7,583 bases of DNA. Origin: Chloroflexota bacterium (GTDB taxonomy: Bacteria > Chloroflexota > Anaerolineae > J102). Below, one piece after another: positions 1 through 5,263 of the stretch (the first letter of the stretch is position 1; the number at the start of each line of letters is the position of its first letter). The notes below the pieces were generated by a model. It was not told the origin of the DNA and ran no database searches. It saw only the letters and a program-made list of their open reading frames with translations. The stretch is from contig JAADFV010000094.1 of the NCBI GenBank assembly GCA_013152695.1, forward strand, positions 1 to 7,583, read 5' to 3'. The translations under genes and the position numbers were made by a program.

Positions 1-870
1 GGCGGCAGCCCCATCGATGTCGGCAAGGCTATTGCCATGCTTATGGCCAATGGTGGTTGCTACGCAGATTACCAATGGGGTGGACGCACCATCACTCAGT
101 GCAGTCTCCCCCTTTTGGCAATTCCCACCACCGCCGGTACCGGCAGCGAGGTCAGCAAAGTCGCTGTCATCGTCGATCCGGAACGTCCTTTCAAAAAGGG
201 TGTGCTTAGCCCTAACATGTTCCCTTACGCAGCCATCCTCGATCCCGAACTTACACGTTCGTTGCCACCCCATCTCACCGCCGCCACCGGTATGGATGCC
301 TTCATCCACGCCCTCGAAGCCTACACGGGGCGTCGCGCCCAGCCCTACAGCGACATGCTGGCGCTGGCTGCACTCGAAGCAGTGTGGCAGTCACTGCCCC
401 AGGCCGTTCAGGTAGGGCAAGACTTGGAAGCGCGCGAGCGGATGATGTTGGCTGCGCTCTGGGCCGGCACCGCTATGGATCATGCCGGTTTGGGCCTCAT
501 TCACAGCCTTTCCGGCCCTCTGACAGGGCTTTTTCACCTCCACCACGGTTTGGCCAATGCCATCCTTCTTACTCCCATTTTACGCTTCAACCTACCAGAC
601 ATTGCTCCCTCGCGTCTGGCCCGGCTCAAACATCTCCTTGGCTTAGCAGCAGAGGCAAAGGACGAAGCCCTTCTCGACACCCTGACCACCTTCGTTCAGA
701 ATCTCGGTCTTCCCACTCGTCTCCGCGATGTCGCCGATATTTCTCTACTCGGAGACGAAGCCGTGCTCGAGCAGATTGCCAGCGACACGGTAGCCATGGC
801 CATGACGCCCAACAACCCCCGCTGCGTAAGCGTAAGCGACGTCATTGCCCTCCTTAAGAGCATGATCTAA
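1..870 (+). CDS. Iron-containing alcohol dehydrogenase (5' truncated by window edge)
   Basis: Group III Fe-dependent alcohol dehydrogenase, expected to be a cytosolic NAD(P)-dependent oxidoreductase interconverting an alcohol and an aldehyde or ketone. The reading frame is open from base 1, where the protein already reads GGSPIDVGKAIA, the second half of the family's GGGSxxD nucleotide-binding motif. The true start therefore lies upstream, and the ATG at 37 is internal. 289 residues are visible of a usual ~380. TTAGTGSEVS is at visible residues 43-52. Metal ligands fit the FucO pattern in identity and spacing: Asp99 and His103 (GMDAFIHALEAY), His168 (GLGLIHSLSG) and His182 (HHGLANAILL). The C-terminus (NPRCVSVSDVIALL) is typical, so the 3' end is intact. 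Odd point: the position of the second active-site His in FucO (His267) is Gly172 here. The substrate cannot be named. It converges on the next gene across 120 bp. Confidence 0.93.
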   Translation, partial: GGSPIDVGKAIAMLMANGGCYADYQWGGRTITQCSLPLLAIPTTAGTGSEVSKVAVIVDPERPFKKGVLSPNMFPYAAILDPELTRSLPPHLTAATGMDAFIHALEAYTGRRAQPYSDMLALAALEAVWQSLPQAVQVGQDLEARERMMLAALWAGTAMDHAGLGLIHSLSGPLTGLFHLHHGLANAILLTPILRFNLPDIAPSRLARLKHLLGLAAEAKDEALLDTLTTFVQNLGLPTRLRDVADISLLGDEAVLEQIASDTVAMAMTPNNPRCVSVSDVIALLKSMI

Positions 871-881
871 CCCTACCAACT

Positions 882-989
882 CTCTCCGCCCCCGCAACGT
901 ACATACAGGCCTTTTGCGAGAAATGATTGAGGTTTCTTCTGGCGATTTTGATGTGTATTGCTGCTTAGGTCTGAGCCGGAGGCGGAGAG
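882..989. repeat. 9-bp inverted repeat bracketing the convergent gap
   Basis: CTCTCCGCC at 882-890 is perfectly complementary to GGCGGAGAG at 981-989, with 90 bp between. The pair nearly fills the gap between the alcohol dehydrogenase stop and the stop of the convergent flavoprotein gene. It could form the base of a long stem in either transcript and act as a weak bidirectional terminator. No T-run follows either arm and no compact terminator hairpin is visible in the gap. A chance match between C/T-rich and G/A-rich stretches is quite possible. Confidence 0.3.
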
Positions 990-990
990 T

Positions 991-2379
991 CTATTTGAAT
1001 GAGGGAGGACGGGTGGGGCTGCCGTTTTGTCTTAAGGGGCGTAGTTTCTGCAGAAGACGCTGTAACCAATCCTTGACGACGAAACCACCTATCCGCCATT
1101 GCAAACGCGGATCAAGCACCATACGCATAAGCTGGGAATAACTGTAGACGCCGGTGAACATCCCCCATAAAAGGCGACTATGACGGCGTTTGGGCGCCGG
1201 CAAGGTCTGCTCGGCGGCAATCGATTCGAGCTGGGCACGGGCGAACCAATCATGATTGGCGAATACGGGGCCAAGGGCAAAGAGGAGTCGTCCCACCGCA
1301 TTATCCCAGACGATCCGCCGGCACAACGGTCGATAATGCTTACGAAAAGCACTCTCGGTAATATCGTAATTCACGGCCGTAAAGGCGGCTTGCCGCGCCG
1401 TACGTAAGGCCGTACCGATGCCATTTTTGTAGAGACGAGTGACTCCGGCATCGCCGATCACGACAAAACCATCGGCATAGAGCAGGGGAGCAGCATCAAC
1501 AGCAATGTTGGGCCGGCAACTACAGGCTCGTGCTGCCTGCGAAGGAGGGAAGATGCCCACGACCTGGGGAAGCTGCATAAACTGCTTGACACTCCCCATG
1601 GGTAAGTCTTCTCCCAACAAGGAAATATTGACAAAAGGACCCTTGGGGACGATGGTGCCAAACTTGAGTCCGCCCTTGGGTAAAACAATATGGACACTAT
1701 TTCCTAATGCCTGTTTCACCCCACCCTCACCGAGCAGCATCTCTGCTTGCGCCATCTGGCTTCTTCGTGGTGGTTGGTAATCTACCCCCTGCCAGCGAAT
1801 CCTTGTCTTGTTAATGCCGCATGCCAGCACAACCAGATCGCAGGGAAATGGCTTGCCATCGGCCACTACATGCCGGGATTCCGCCGTCAATGAGACGTCA
1901 CTGACGCGGGCGCGTATCACCTTGGCCCCTCTCTTTTGGGCTGTGAGCAGGAGAAAATGGTCGAAACTGATGATTTCCGGCCCTTGGGGAGCCTGCCGGG
2001 GGCCATTTCCCCGGTAGACACTGACAATATCGCCCTCTGGATCGGGTTGAGGGACATGAATTTGTCCGGCAACCGTGTGCAAATTATAGCTGTCGATACG
2101 ATTGCGAACGACATGAGAGGGAATTGTGACGCCGATTGTGGCAAGTTGCCGTAACATACGCAGGGGAATAAGCCCTGCGCCCATGTTGCAACCCCAGGGG
2201 CCCGGCCGCGAAAAATCGCGAGGCTCGAAAATGGTGATTTCTACCGGTACATTTGATCTACGGGCGAAGTCCAACGCAAACAAGGCGAAGGAACTGCCGG
2301 CAGGTCCTCCGCCGATAACGGCCATGCGGAGAGTCGATTGTCGTTTAGGGATTGGTTTAGGGTGTGGAGGGTGTAACAT
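991..2379 (-). CDS. FAD-dependent oxidoreductase, geranylgeranyl-reductase-like (paralog A)
   Basis: A 462-aa flavoprotein with the p-hydroxybenzoate-hydroxylase/geranylgeranyl-reductase fold. The N-terminal FAD dinucleotide motif is VIGGGPAGSS (Gly23-Gly28), with an acidic residue ending strand 2 (Glu52). A conserved Cys64 sits in WGCNMGAGL, where family members have a Cys-Gly motif near the flavin. The second FAD motif VVIGDAG (Asp310) is followed by YKNGIGTALRTARQAA. The loop FGTIVPKG (240-247) aligns with the (Y/F)xWxFP motif of archaeal geranylgeranyl reductases, but the Trp and second aromatic are missing. It is paralogous to the gene at 2873-4129 along its length; shared marks include SYxLHT, FGxxxPKG and DPxLQ near the C-terminus. 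The ATG at 2379 is chosen because AGGA lies 11 nt upstream. Met19 (2325) starts right at the FAD fold but has no ribosome binding site. Alkene reduction of an isoprenoid or other lipid is a family-level guess; substrate unknown. Confidence 0.85.
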   Translation of the reverse strand: MLHPPHPKPIPKRQSTLRMAVIGGGPAGSSFALFALDFARRSNVPVEITIFEPRDFSRPGPWGCNMGAGLIPLRMLRQLATIGVTIPSHVVRNRIDSYNLHTVAGQIHVPQPDPEGDIVSVYRGNGPRQAPQGPEIISFDHFLLLTAQKRGAKVIRARVSDVSLTAESRHVVADGKPFPCDLVVLACGINKTRIRWQGVDYQPPRRSQMAQAEMLLGEGGVKQALGNSVHIVLPKGGLKFGTIVPKGPFVNISLLGEDLPMGSVKQFMQLPQVVGIFPPSQAARACSCRPNIAVDAAPLLYADGFVVIGDAGVTRLYKNGIGTALRTARQAAFTAVNYDITESAFRKHYRPLCRRIVWDNAVGRLLFALGPVFANHDWFARAQLESIAAEQTLPAPKRRHSRLLWGMFTGVYSYSQLMRMVLDPRLQWRIGGFVVKDWLQRLLQKLRPLRQNGSPTRPPSFK

Positions 2380-2383
2380 TCAT
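2357..2383 (-). other. Possible 8-codon upstream ORF overlapping the flavoprotein start
   Basis: On the minus strand the sequence reads ATGAATG: one ATG at 2383 and the flavoprotein ATG at 2379, in different frames. The 2383 ATG opens MNVTPSTP and stops with TAA at 2357. AGGA (2394-2391) is 7 nt from this ATG, a better spacing than the 11 nt to the main ATG. Initiation at the short frame could compete with, or feed, the main gene. It may equally be accidental. Confidence 0.25.
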
Positions 2384-2388
2384 TTCAC

Positions 2389-2406
2389 TGTCCTGAACAA
2401 AGGACA
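2389..2406 (-). promoter_or_regulatory. Leader hairpin that covers the ribosome binding site of paralog A
   Basis: On the minus strand TGTCCT (2406-2401), loop TTGTTC, then AGGACA (2394-2389) form a perfect 6-bp stem ending 5 nt before the ATG at 2383. The 3' arm contains the only Shine-Dalgarno-like AGGA for the flavoprotein gene, so the folded form should lower its translation. A second short stem, GCCGC (2432-2428) with GCGGC (2417-2413), lies just upstream in the leader. The pairing is seen directly; the regulatory role is inferred. Confidence 0.4.
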
Positions 2407-2549
2407 CAAAGGGCCGCGACTAAAGAGGCGGCTTGGCTTGGTCTGTTTTATTTGCCGTGATGCTGCTCTTCCAGCAAGAGGGAAAGCCTCGTCATGAGCA
2501 TTCACTTGCCCGAACACGACAGCGGCGCCTCGCAGAATACGCCAATACA

Positions 2550-2578
2550 ATTATAGCACGAAACAACGACAATAAAAA
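2550..2578 (-). promoter_or_regulatory. Extended -10 promoter for paralog A
   Basis: The minus strand reads TGCTATAAT (2558-2550): a consensus -10 hexamer preceded by the TGn extension. At 17-bp spacing upstream is TTTTTA (2578-2573), a poor -35, which an extended -10 can tolerate. Transcription would begin near 2543 and give a leader of about 160 nt. This is the best sigma-70-type match upstream of the 462-aa flavoprotein gene. Confidence 0.55.
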
Positions 2579-2603
2579 TACAAGATTAAACCACCCCCAA
2601 CTT

Positions 2604-2632
2604 TTTTCAAAACCGTCTGACTCTGTTATCAT
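2604..2632 (+). promoter_or_regulatory. Extended -10 promoter for paralog B
   Basis: TTTTCA (2604-2609, 4 of 6 against TTGACA), a 17-bp spacer, then TATCAT (2627-2632, 5 of 6 against TATAAT) with TGT directly in front as an extended -10. The start would be near 2639, leaving about 235 nt before the ATG at 2873. The -35 elements of this and the minus-strand promoter are about 25 bp apart, so the two polymerase sites lie back to back and could share one regulator. Confidence 0.5.
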
Positions 2633-2682
2633 AGAGCCCGTCGCGCAAAACTAGCTATCCAGAGAAATATTCTACGAACGAG

Positions 2683-2696
2683 TGCACGATTGTGCA
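2683..2696. repeat. Small inverted repeat, possible operator
   Basis: TGCAC (2683-2687), spacer GATT, GTGCA (2692-2696): perfect 5-bp arms forming a 14-bp dyad about 45 bp downstream of the predicted plus-strand transcription start. The size and symmetry would suit a dimeric repressor, or it may be a small RNA stem. There is no second copy by which to support it, and dyads this short occur by chance. Confidence 0.2.
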
Positions 2697-2872
2697 AATT
2701 TATCTTGAATACGGCCGTCAAAACCCCGTCAGGATTCTGCCAGCGACGCCAAGCAAATGGTTTCTCGGCAAGCATCAGGGCACCTTCACAAGCTTCGTAG
2801 TAATTTTTACCGCATCGCTTACCATGTGACAACAGATTACGTGTTTTCATAAAACTGACTTCGGACAGAGCT

Positions 2873-4129
2873 ATGCCAACTTTTCCACATAACGGACATG
2901 TTATCATCATCGGGGGTGGCCCTGGCGGTGCAGCGTGTGCCTTGGCATTGCAGCGACTAAGCCATATTTCGGGGCGCAAAACGCAGATTACCGTCATCGA
3001 AGGGAAACGATTTCGGGGGGAATTCCATTACAACCAGTGTGCAGGCGTACTCTCACCGCCTTTGCCGAGTCTGTTGGAAGACGAGCTCGACCTTGCTTTT
3101 CCTTATCACCTGCGTCGGGCCGAGATTCGCTCATACATCCTGCACACCCCCACCTCTAAAATCCGTCTGGATGGACACGATGCTCCTTCCATATCTCTGC
3201 GGCGCGTAGAATTCGATGCTTACATGATCGAAGCTGTACGCGAGCGAGGTATTCATGTCGTGTCGGCACGCGCCAGTGACATCGAGTTTCATGATGATGG
3301 TGTCGTAGTTTACACGGAGAATTCATCGCTTACAGGAGATGTCGTTGTCGGTGCTTTTGGTCTGGATGATGGCAGCGCTGCCATGTTTGCCCGGCAAACC
3401 CCCTATCGTCCTCCCCAGGCACTTAGCTCTATCGTCACCAAATACCATCCTGGCTTGGAAGCGATTCGAGCTTTTGGCGCCGTGATCCATGCCTTTTTAC
3501 CGGCCGACCGGCGGATTGAGTTTGGTGCGGTAACTCCGAAAGGAAATCATCTCACCATCAATATTGCTGGCAAGAATGTGGATGTTCCCCTTATGAAGCG
3601 ATTCCTGGCTCTGCCCGAGGTACGAGAGGTCCTACCCAATTTCACGGAGGTAGGACGTACTCATGAGAATGATCTTCGTTTTTTCAAAGGGCGCTTCCCC
3701 AATTCGTTGGCCACACACTTTTTTGACGACCGTTACGTCATGATCGGTGACGCCGCCGGTCTGGTCCGTGCATTCAAGGGCAAGGGTGTGACCTCGGCCG
3801 TGCAAACCGGTATTCGCGCTGCCCGCTGTATTTTATCGGCGGGAATTAGCAAAGAGGCCTTCTATCAAGGTTATTACTTGCAAAACAAGGACATCATCAG
3901 CGATCTTCCCTACGGTCGTTTTATGCGCATGATGACGGTGATCATGTCACCTCTTGGCATGTTGGATCCTGTGATCCATGCCGCTGCTGTCGATCCGCAA
4001 TTGCAGACAGCCCTGTTTGATGCTGTTTCCGGCCATGGATTTTATCGCGAAATTCTGAAAAGCACGTTACGTCCGCGTGCACTCATTGCTATCGCCAGTC
4101 AGGCGAAACATATCGGCCTGAGACATTGA
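2873..4129 (+). CDS. FAD-dependent oxidoreductase, geranylgeranyl-reductase-like (paralog B)
   Basis: A 418-aa flavoprotein of the same family as the divergent gene at 991-2379. The N-terminal FAD motif is VIIIGGGPGGAACALAL (Gly14-Gly19), with Glu43 ending strand 2. Cys56 in YNQCAGVLSPP matches the family's conserved Cys near the flavin. FDAYMIEAVRERGI (114-127) is the usual helix of this fold. The second FAD motif is VMIGDAAGLV (Asp293), followed by FKGKGVTSAVQTGIRAA. FGAVTPKG (217-224) aligns with the (Y/F)xWxFP lipid motif but lacks the Trp and second aromatic. There is no signal peptide or clear membrane helix; it is expected to be cytosolic or membrane-surface associated. The ATG at 2873 fits the fold's start; the ribosome site (GGACAGAG) is weak. 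It is about 40 residues shorter than paralog A, mostly through missing loops and N-terminal extension. It converges on the Cys4 membrane-protein gene with 11 bp between stops. Substrate and electron donor are unknown. Confidence 0.86.
   Translation: MPTFPHNGHVIIIGGGPGGAACALALQRLSHISGRKTQITVIEGKRFRGEFHYNQCAGVLSPPLPSLLEDELDLAFPYHLRRAEIRSYILHTPTSKIRLDGHDAPSISLRRVEFDAYMIEAVRERGIHVVSARASDIEFHDDGVVVYTENSSLTGDVVVGAFGLDDGSAAMFARQTPYRPPQALSSIVTKYHPGLEAIRAFGAVIHAFLPADRRIEFGAVTPKGNHLTINIAGKNVDVPLMKRFLALPEVREVLPNFTEVGRTHENDLRFFKGRFPNSLATHFFDDRYVMIGDAAGLVRAFKGKGVTSAVQTGIRAARCILSAGISKEAFYQGYYLQNKDIISDLPYGRFMRMMTVIMSPLGMLDPVIHAAAVDPQLQTALFDAVSGHGFYREILKSTLRPRALIAIASQAKHIGLRH
4099..4121. repeat. Hairpin at the 3' end of paralog B
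   Basis: TCAGGC (4099-4104) pairs with GCCTGA (4116-4121) across an 11-nt loop, with two further GA/TC pairs possible past a bulged G. It overlaps the last codons of paralog B and faces a convergent gene 11 bp beyond the stop. It might help end transcription from either side, but no T-run follows, so it is not a standard intrinsic terminator. Confidence 0.25.
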
Positions 4130-4140
4130 TTCAGGGTTAG

Positions 4141-4623
4141 CTACGACGCGGGCACACTGTACACAGGTGCCTCGAAGAGAGAGGGTGGGGTCTTGATGGG
4201 CAAAGAGGCCGGGGTTGCCACGGGTACCGGCGTGGCAACGACGTGTACCTGGGTCTGCTGCCAACGCCATCCCCAAATAACCAGGGCAACGATCAACACC
4301 ATGAATAGAATCTGCAGCATGGAACGAAACCAGGGTCGCCGCCACAAGAGAGGGGTGAGAGGTGGTGGGGGAGGTGAGATGGTAACGAGGGTGGGTGTAA
4401 CGCCGGTGACATAGCGGGGCAATGGTCGCTGCTGTTGTTGCTGGAAACGAGAACAGGTTTCGTAGCGTCCACCCAGGCAAAAGCGTGTTTGTTGGGGATG
4501 GGGAAGATGGATGGAGGCAGTTACCAGGCAATGATTTTCATCACTCGGCATGAGGAGGGGATGTATTTGCCGGCGGCCTCGCAGATAAGGGCAAATGTGA
4601 GCTGCTTCAGCGTGTTCAGGCAT
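4141..4623 (-). CDS. Small Cys4 single-pass membrane protein, function unknown
   Basis: 160 aa. The N-terminal part carries four spaced cysteines: Cys11 (HICPYLRG), Cys32 (SDENHCL), Cys49 (RFCLGG) and Cys57 (YETCSRF). They resemble a small metal-binding module. From memory, similar CPYL...PSxxNxC...FCL...YxxC segments occur in Chloroflexota proteins, often joined to LysM domains. A five-Gln run (61-65) and a five-Pro run (84-88) follow. One hydrophobic helix (about 101-119, MLQILFMVLIVALVIWGW) has RRPWFR just before it, so the Cys4 part should be cytoplasmic and the Pro/Thr/Val-rich C-terminus outside. The ATG overlaps the acyltransferase stop (ATGCCTGA) and has a GGGGG ribosome site about 5 nt upstream, so it is probably translated from the same mRNA. 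Linking a cytoplasmic metal-binding module to the envelope is an inference. Confidence 0.78.
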   Translation of the reverse strand: MPEHAEAAHICPYLRGRRQIHPLLMPSDENHCLVTASIHLPHPQQTRFCLGGRYETCSRFQQQQQRPLPRYVTGVTPTLVTISPPPPPLTPLLWRRPWFRSMLQILFMVLIVALVIWGWRWQQTQVHVVATPVPVATPASLPIKTPPSLFEAPVYSVPAS

Positions 4624-5263
4624 AGTACCCCCGCTGTTCAGGCGGCAGCATCGCCGCGATCTTTCTCATGATCTGTTCGGTGTAGGGCTCAAGGTCTCGA
4701 CTACGGACTTTGCGTGCTTCGGGTGGTAAGCGGAAAGGTTCTCCCACATGCATGTGCACTAAAGGGCGGCGCAAGCGTAGCCAATGATAGGTCATGTTTT
4801 CATGACCCCACAATGCCACCGGCACGATGAGTGCATCAGTGCGGGCGGCAATCCAGGCAATACCGTCATGGGCCTGTTGCAAAATCCCCGTGTGTGACCG
4901 TGTGCCTTCCGGCGCCAATCCCAAGACGCCTCCTCTTTCGAGATGTTCCAAGGCCTGGTACAAAGCTCTACGGTCGACGCTTCCGCGATGTACCCAGATT
5001 GCCTGACCATAATAAGCCAATATCCAACCCAAGATGGGAAATCCCTTCCACTTGCTGGCAGCAAAGGTGGCAGCCGGTACGGGCGCGAAGGCCCCGATCA
5101 AAGGAACATCCATCCAGCTGGTATGGTTGCTGGTAATGATGGCCGGTCCATGGTCAGGCAAGTACTCCAGACCCTGCAAATCCAATCGTAAAACCAGGCG
5201 TAAGAAAAACCGCAGAATACGCTGTAGGAGAGGAAAAGCAAAGGGAGTCGAAACCGATTCCAT
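4616..5263 (-). CDS. plsC: 1-acyl-sn-glycerol-3-phosphate acyltransferase (PlsC family)
   Basis: 215 aa, a normal length for a PlsC/LPLAT acyltransferase, which adds the second acyl chain to lysophosphatidic acid on the cytoplasmic face of the membrane. All blocks are visible: the catalytic NHxxxxD motif as NHTSWMD (46-52); motif II around KWKGFPILGW and IWVHRG (71-94); the acceptor-binding motif III APEGTRS (117-123); and motif IV IVPVALWG (146-153). The N-terminal stretch LLQRILRFFLRLVLRL (12-27) is a likely amphipathic membrane anchor. The ATG at 5263 shares its last-read base with the lipoprotein stop (TAATG), and there is no Shine-Dalgarno in front of it, which points to translational coupling. 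The substrate could be another lysolipid or acyl acceptor, since family members vary. Confidence 0.9.
   Translation of the reverse strand: MESVSTPFAFPLLQRILRFFLRLVLRLDLQGLEYLPDHGPAIITSNHTSWMDVPLIGAFAPVPAATFAASKWKGFPILGWILAYYGQAIWVHRGSVDRRALYQALEHLERGGVLGLAPEGTRSHTGILQQAHDGIAWIAARTDALIVPVALWGHENMTYHWLRLRRPLVHMHVGEPFRLPPEARKVRSRDLEPYTEQIMRKIAAMLPPEQRGYYA

Larger units (their letters stand above)
2380..2872. other. 493-bp divergent intergenic control region
   Basis: This gap separates two divergently transcribed flavoprotein paralogs and is visibly richer in A/T than its surroundings, especially 2545-2635. It holds a minus-strand extended -10 promoter near 2550, a plus-strand extended -10 promoter near 2604-2632, a ribosome-site hairpin for the minus gene, and a small inverted repeat at 2683-2696. 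The predicted leaders are about 160 nt (minus) and about 235 nt (plus), long for bacterial mRNAs. I recognise no tRNA, known riboswitch or insertion sequence. A minus-strand frame of 73 codons (2850 to 2629) exists but has no ribosome binding site and is not called as a gene. Confidence 0.6.

Noticed and set aside
1..870. Possible glycerol-1-phosphate dehydrogenase, which with reductase-like neighbours would imply archaeal-type ether lipids
   Set aside because: The GTGSE segment, the FucO-like ligand spacing and the HHGLANAILL motif fit group III alcohol dehydrogenase, not the glycerol-1-phosphate dehydrogenase branch.
914..1141. Plus-strand open frame overlapping the end of the flavoprotein gene
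   Set aside because: Most of it lies antisense to the convincing 462-aa gene, starts with TTG, and its product shows no recognisable motif.
2466..2480. Small hairpin CTCTT-CCAGC-AAGAG in the minus leader
   Set aside because: Only five pairs with no T-run or link to a start codon; expected by chance at this frequency.
2126..2654. Plus-strand frames running from inside paralog A into the intergenic region
   Set aside because: They are antisense to the gene start and its leader, cross the promoter region, and read as low-complexity basic sequence with no family features.
2635..2872. tRNA, small RNA or riboswitch in the plus leader
   Set aside because: No cloverleaf, no CCA end and no recognised riboswitch core could be found by eye.
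4067..4531. 154-codon minus-strand frame overlapping the Cys4 protein gene
   Set aside because: It is the shifted frame of the Cys4 gene; the latter has the spaced cysteines, membrane helix, ribosome site and overlap with plsC.
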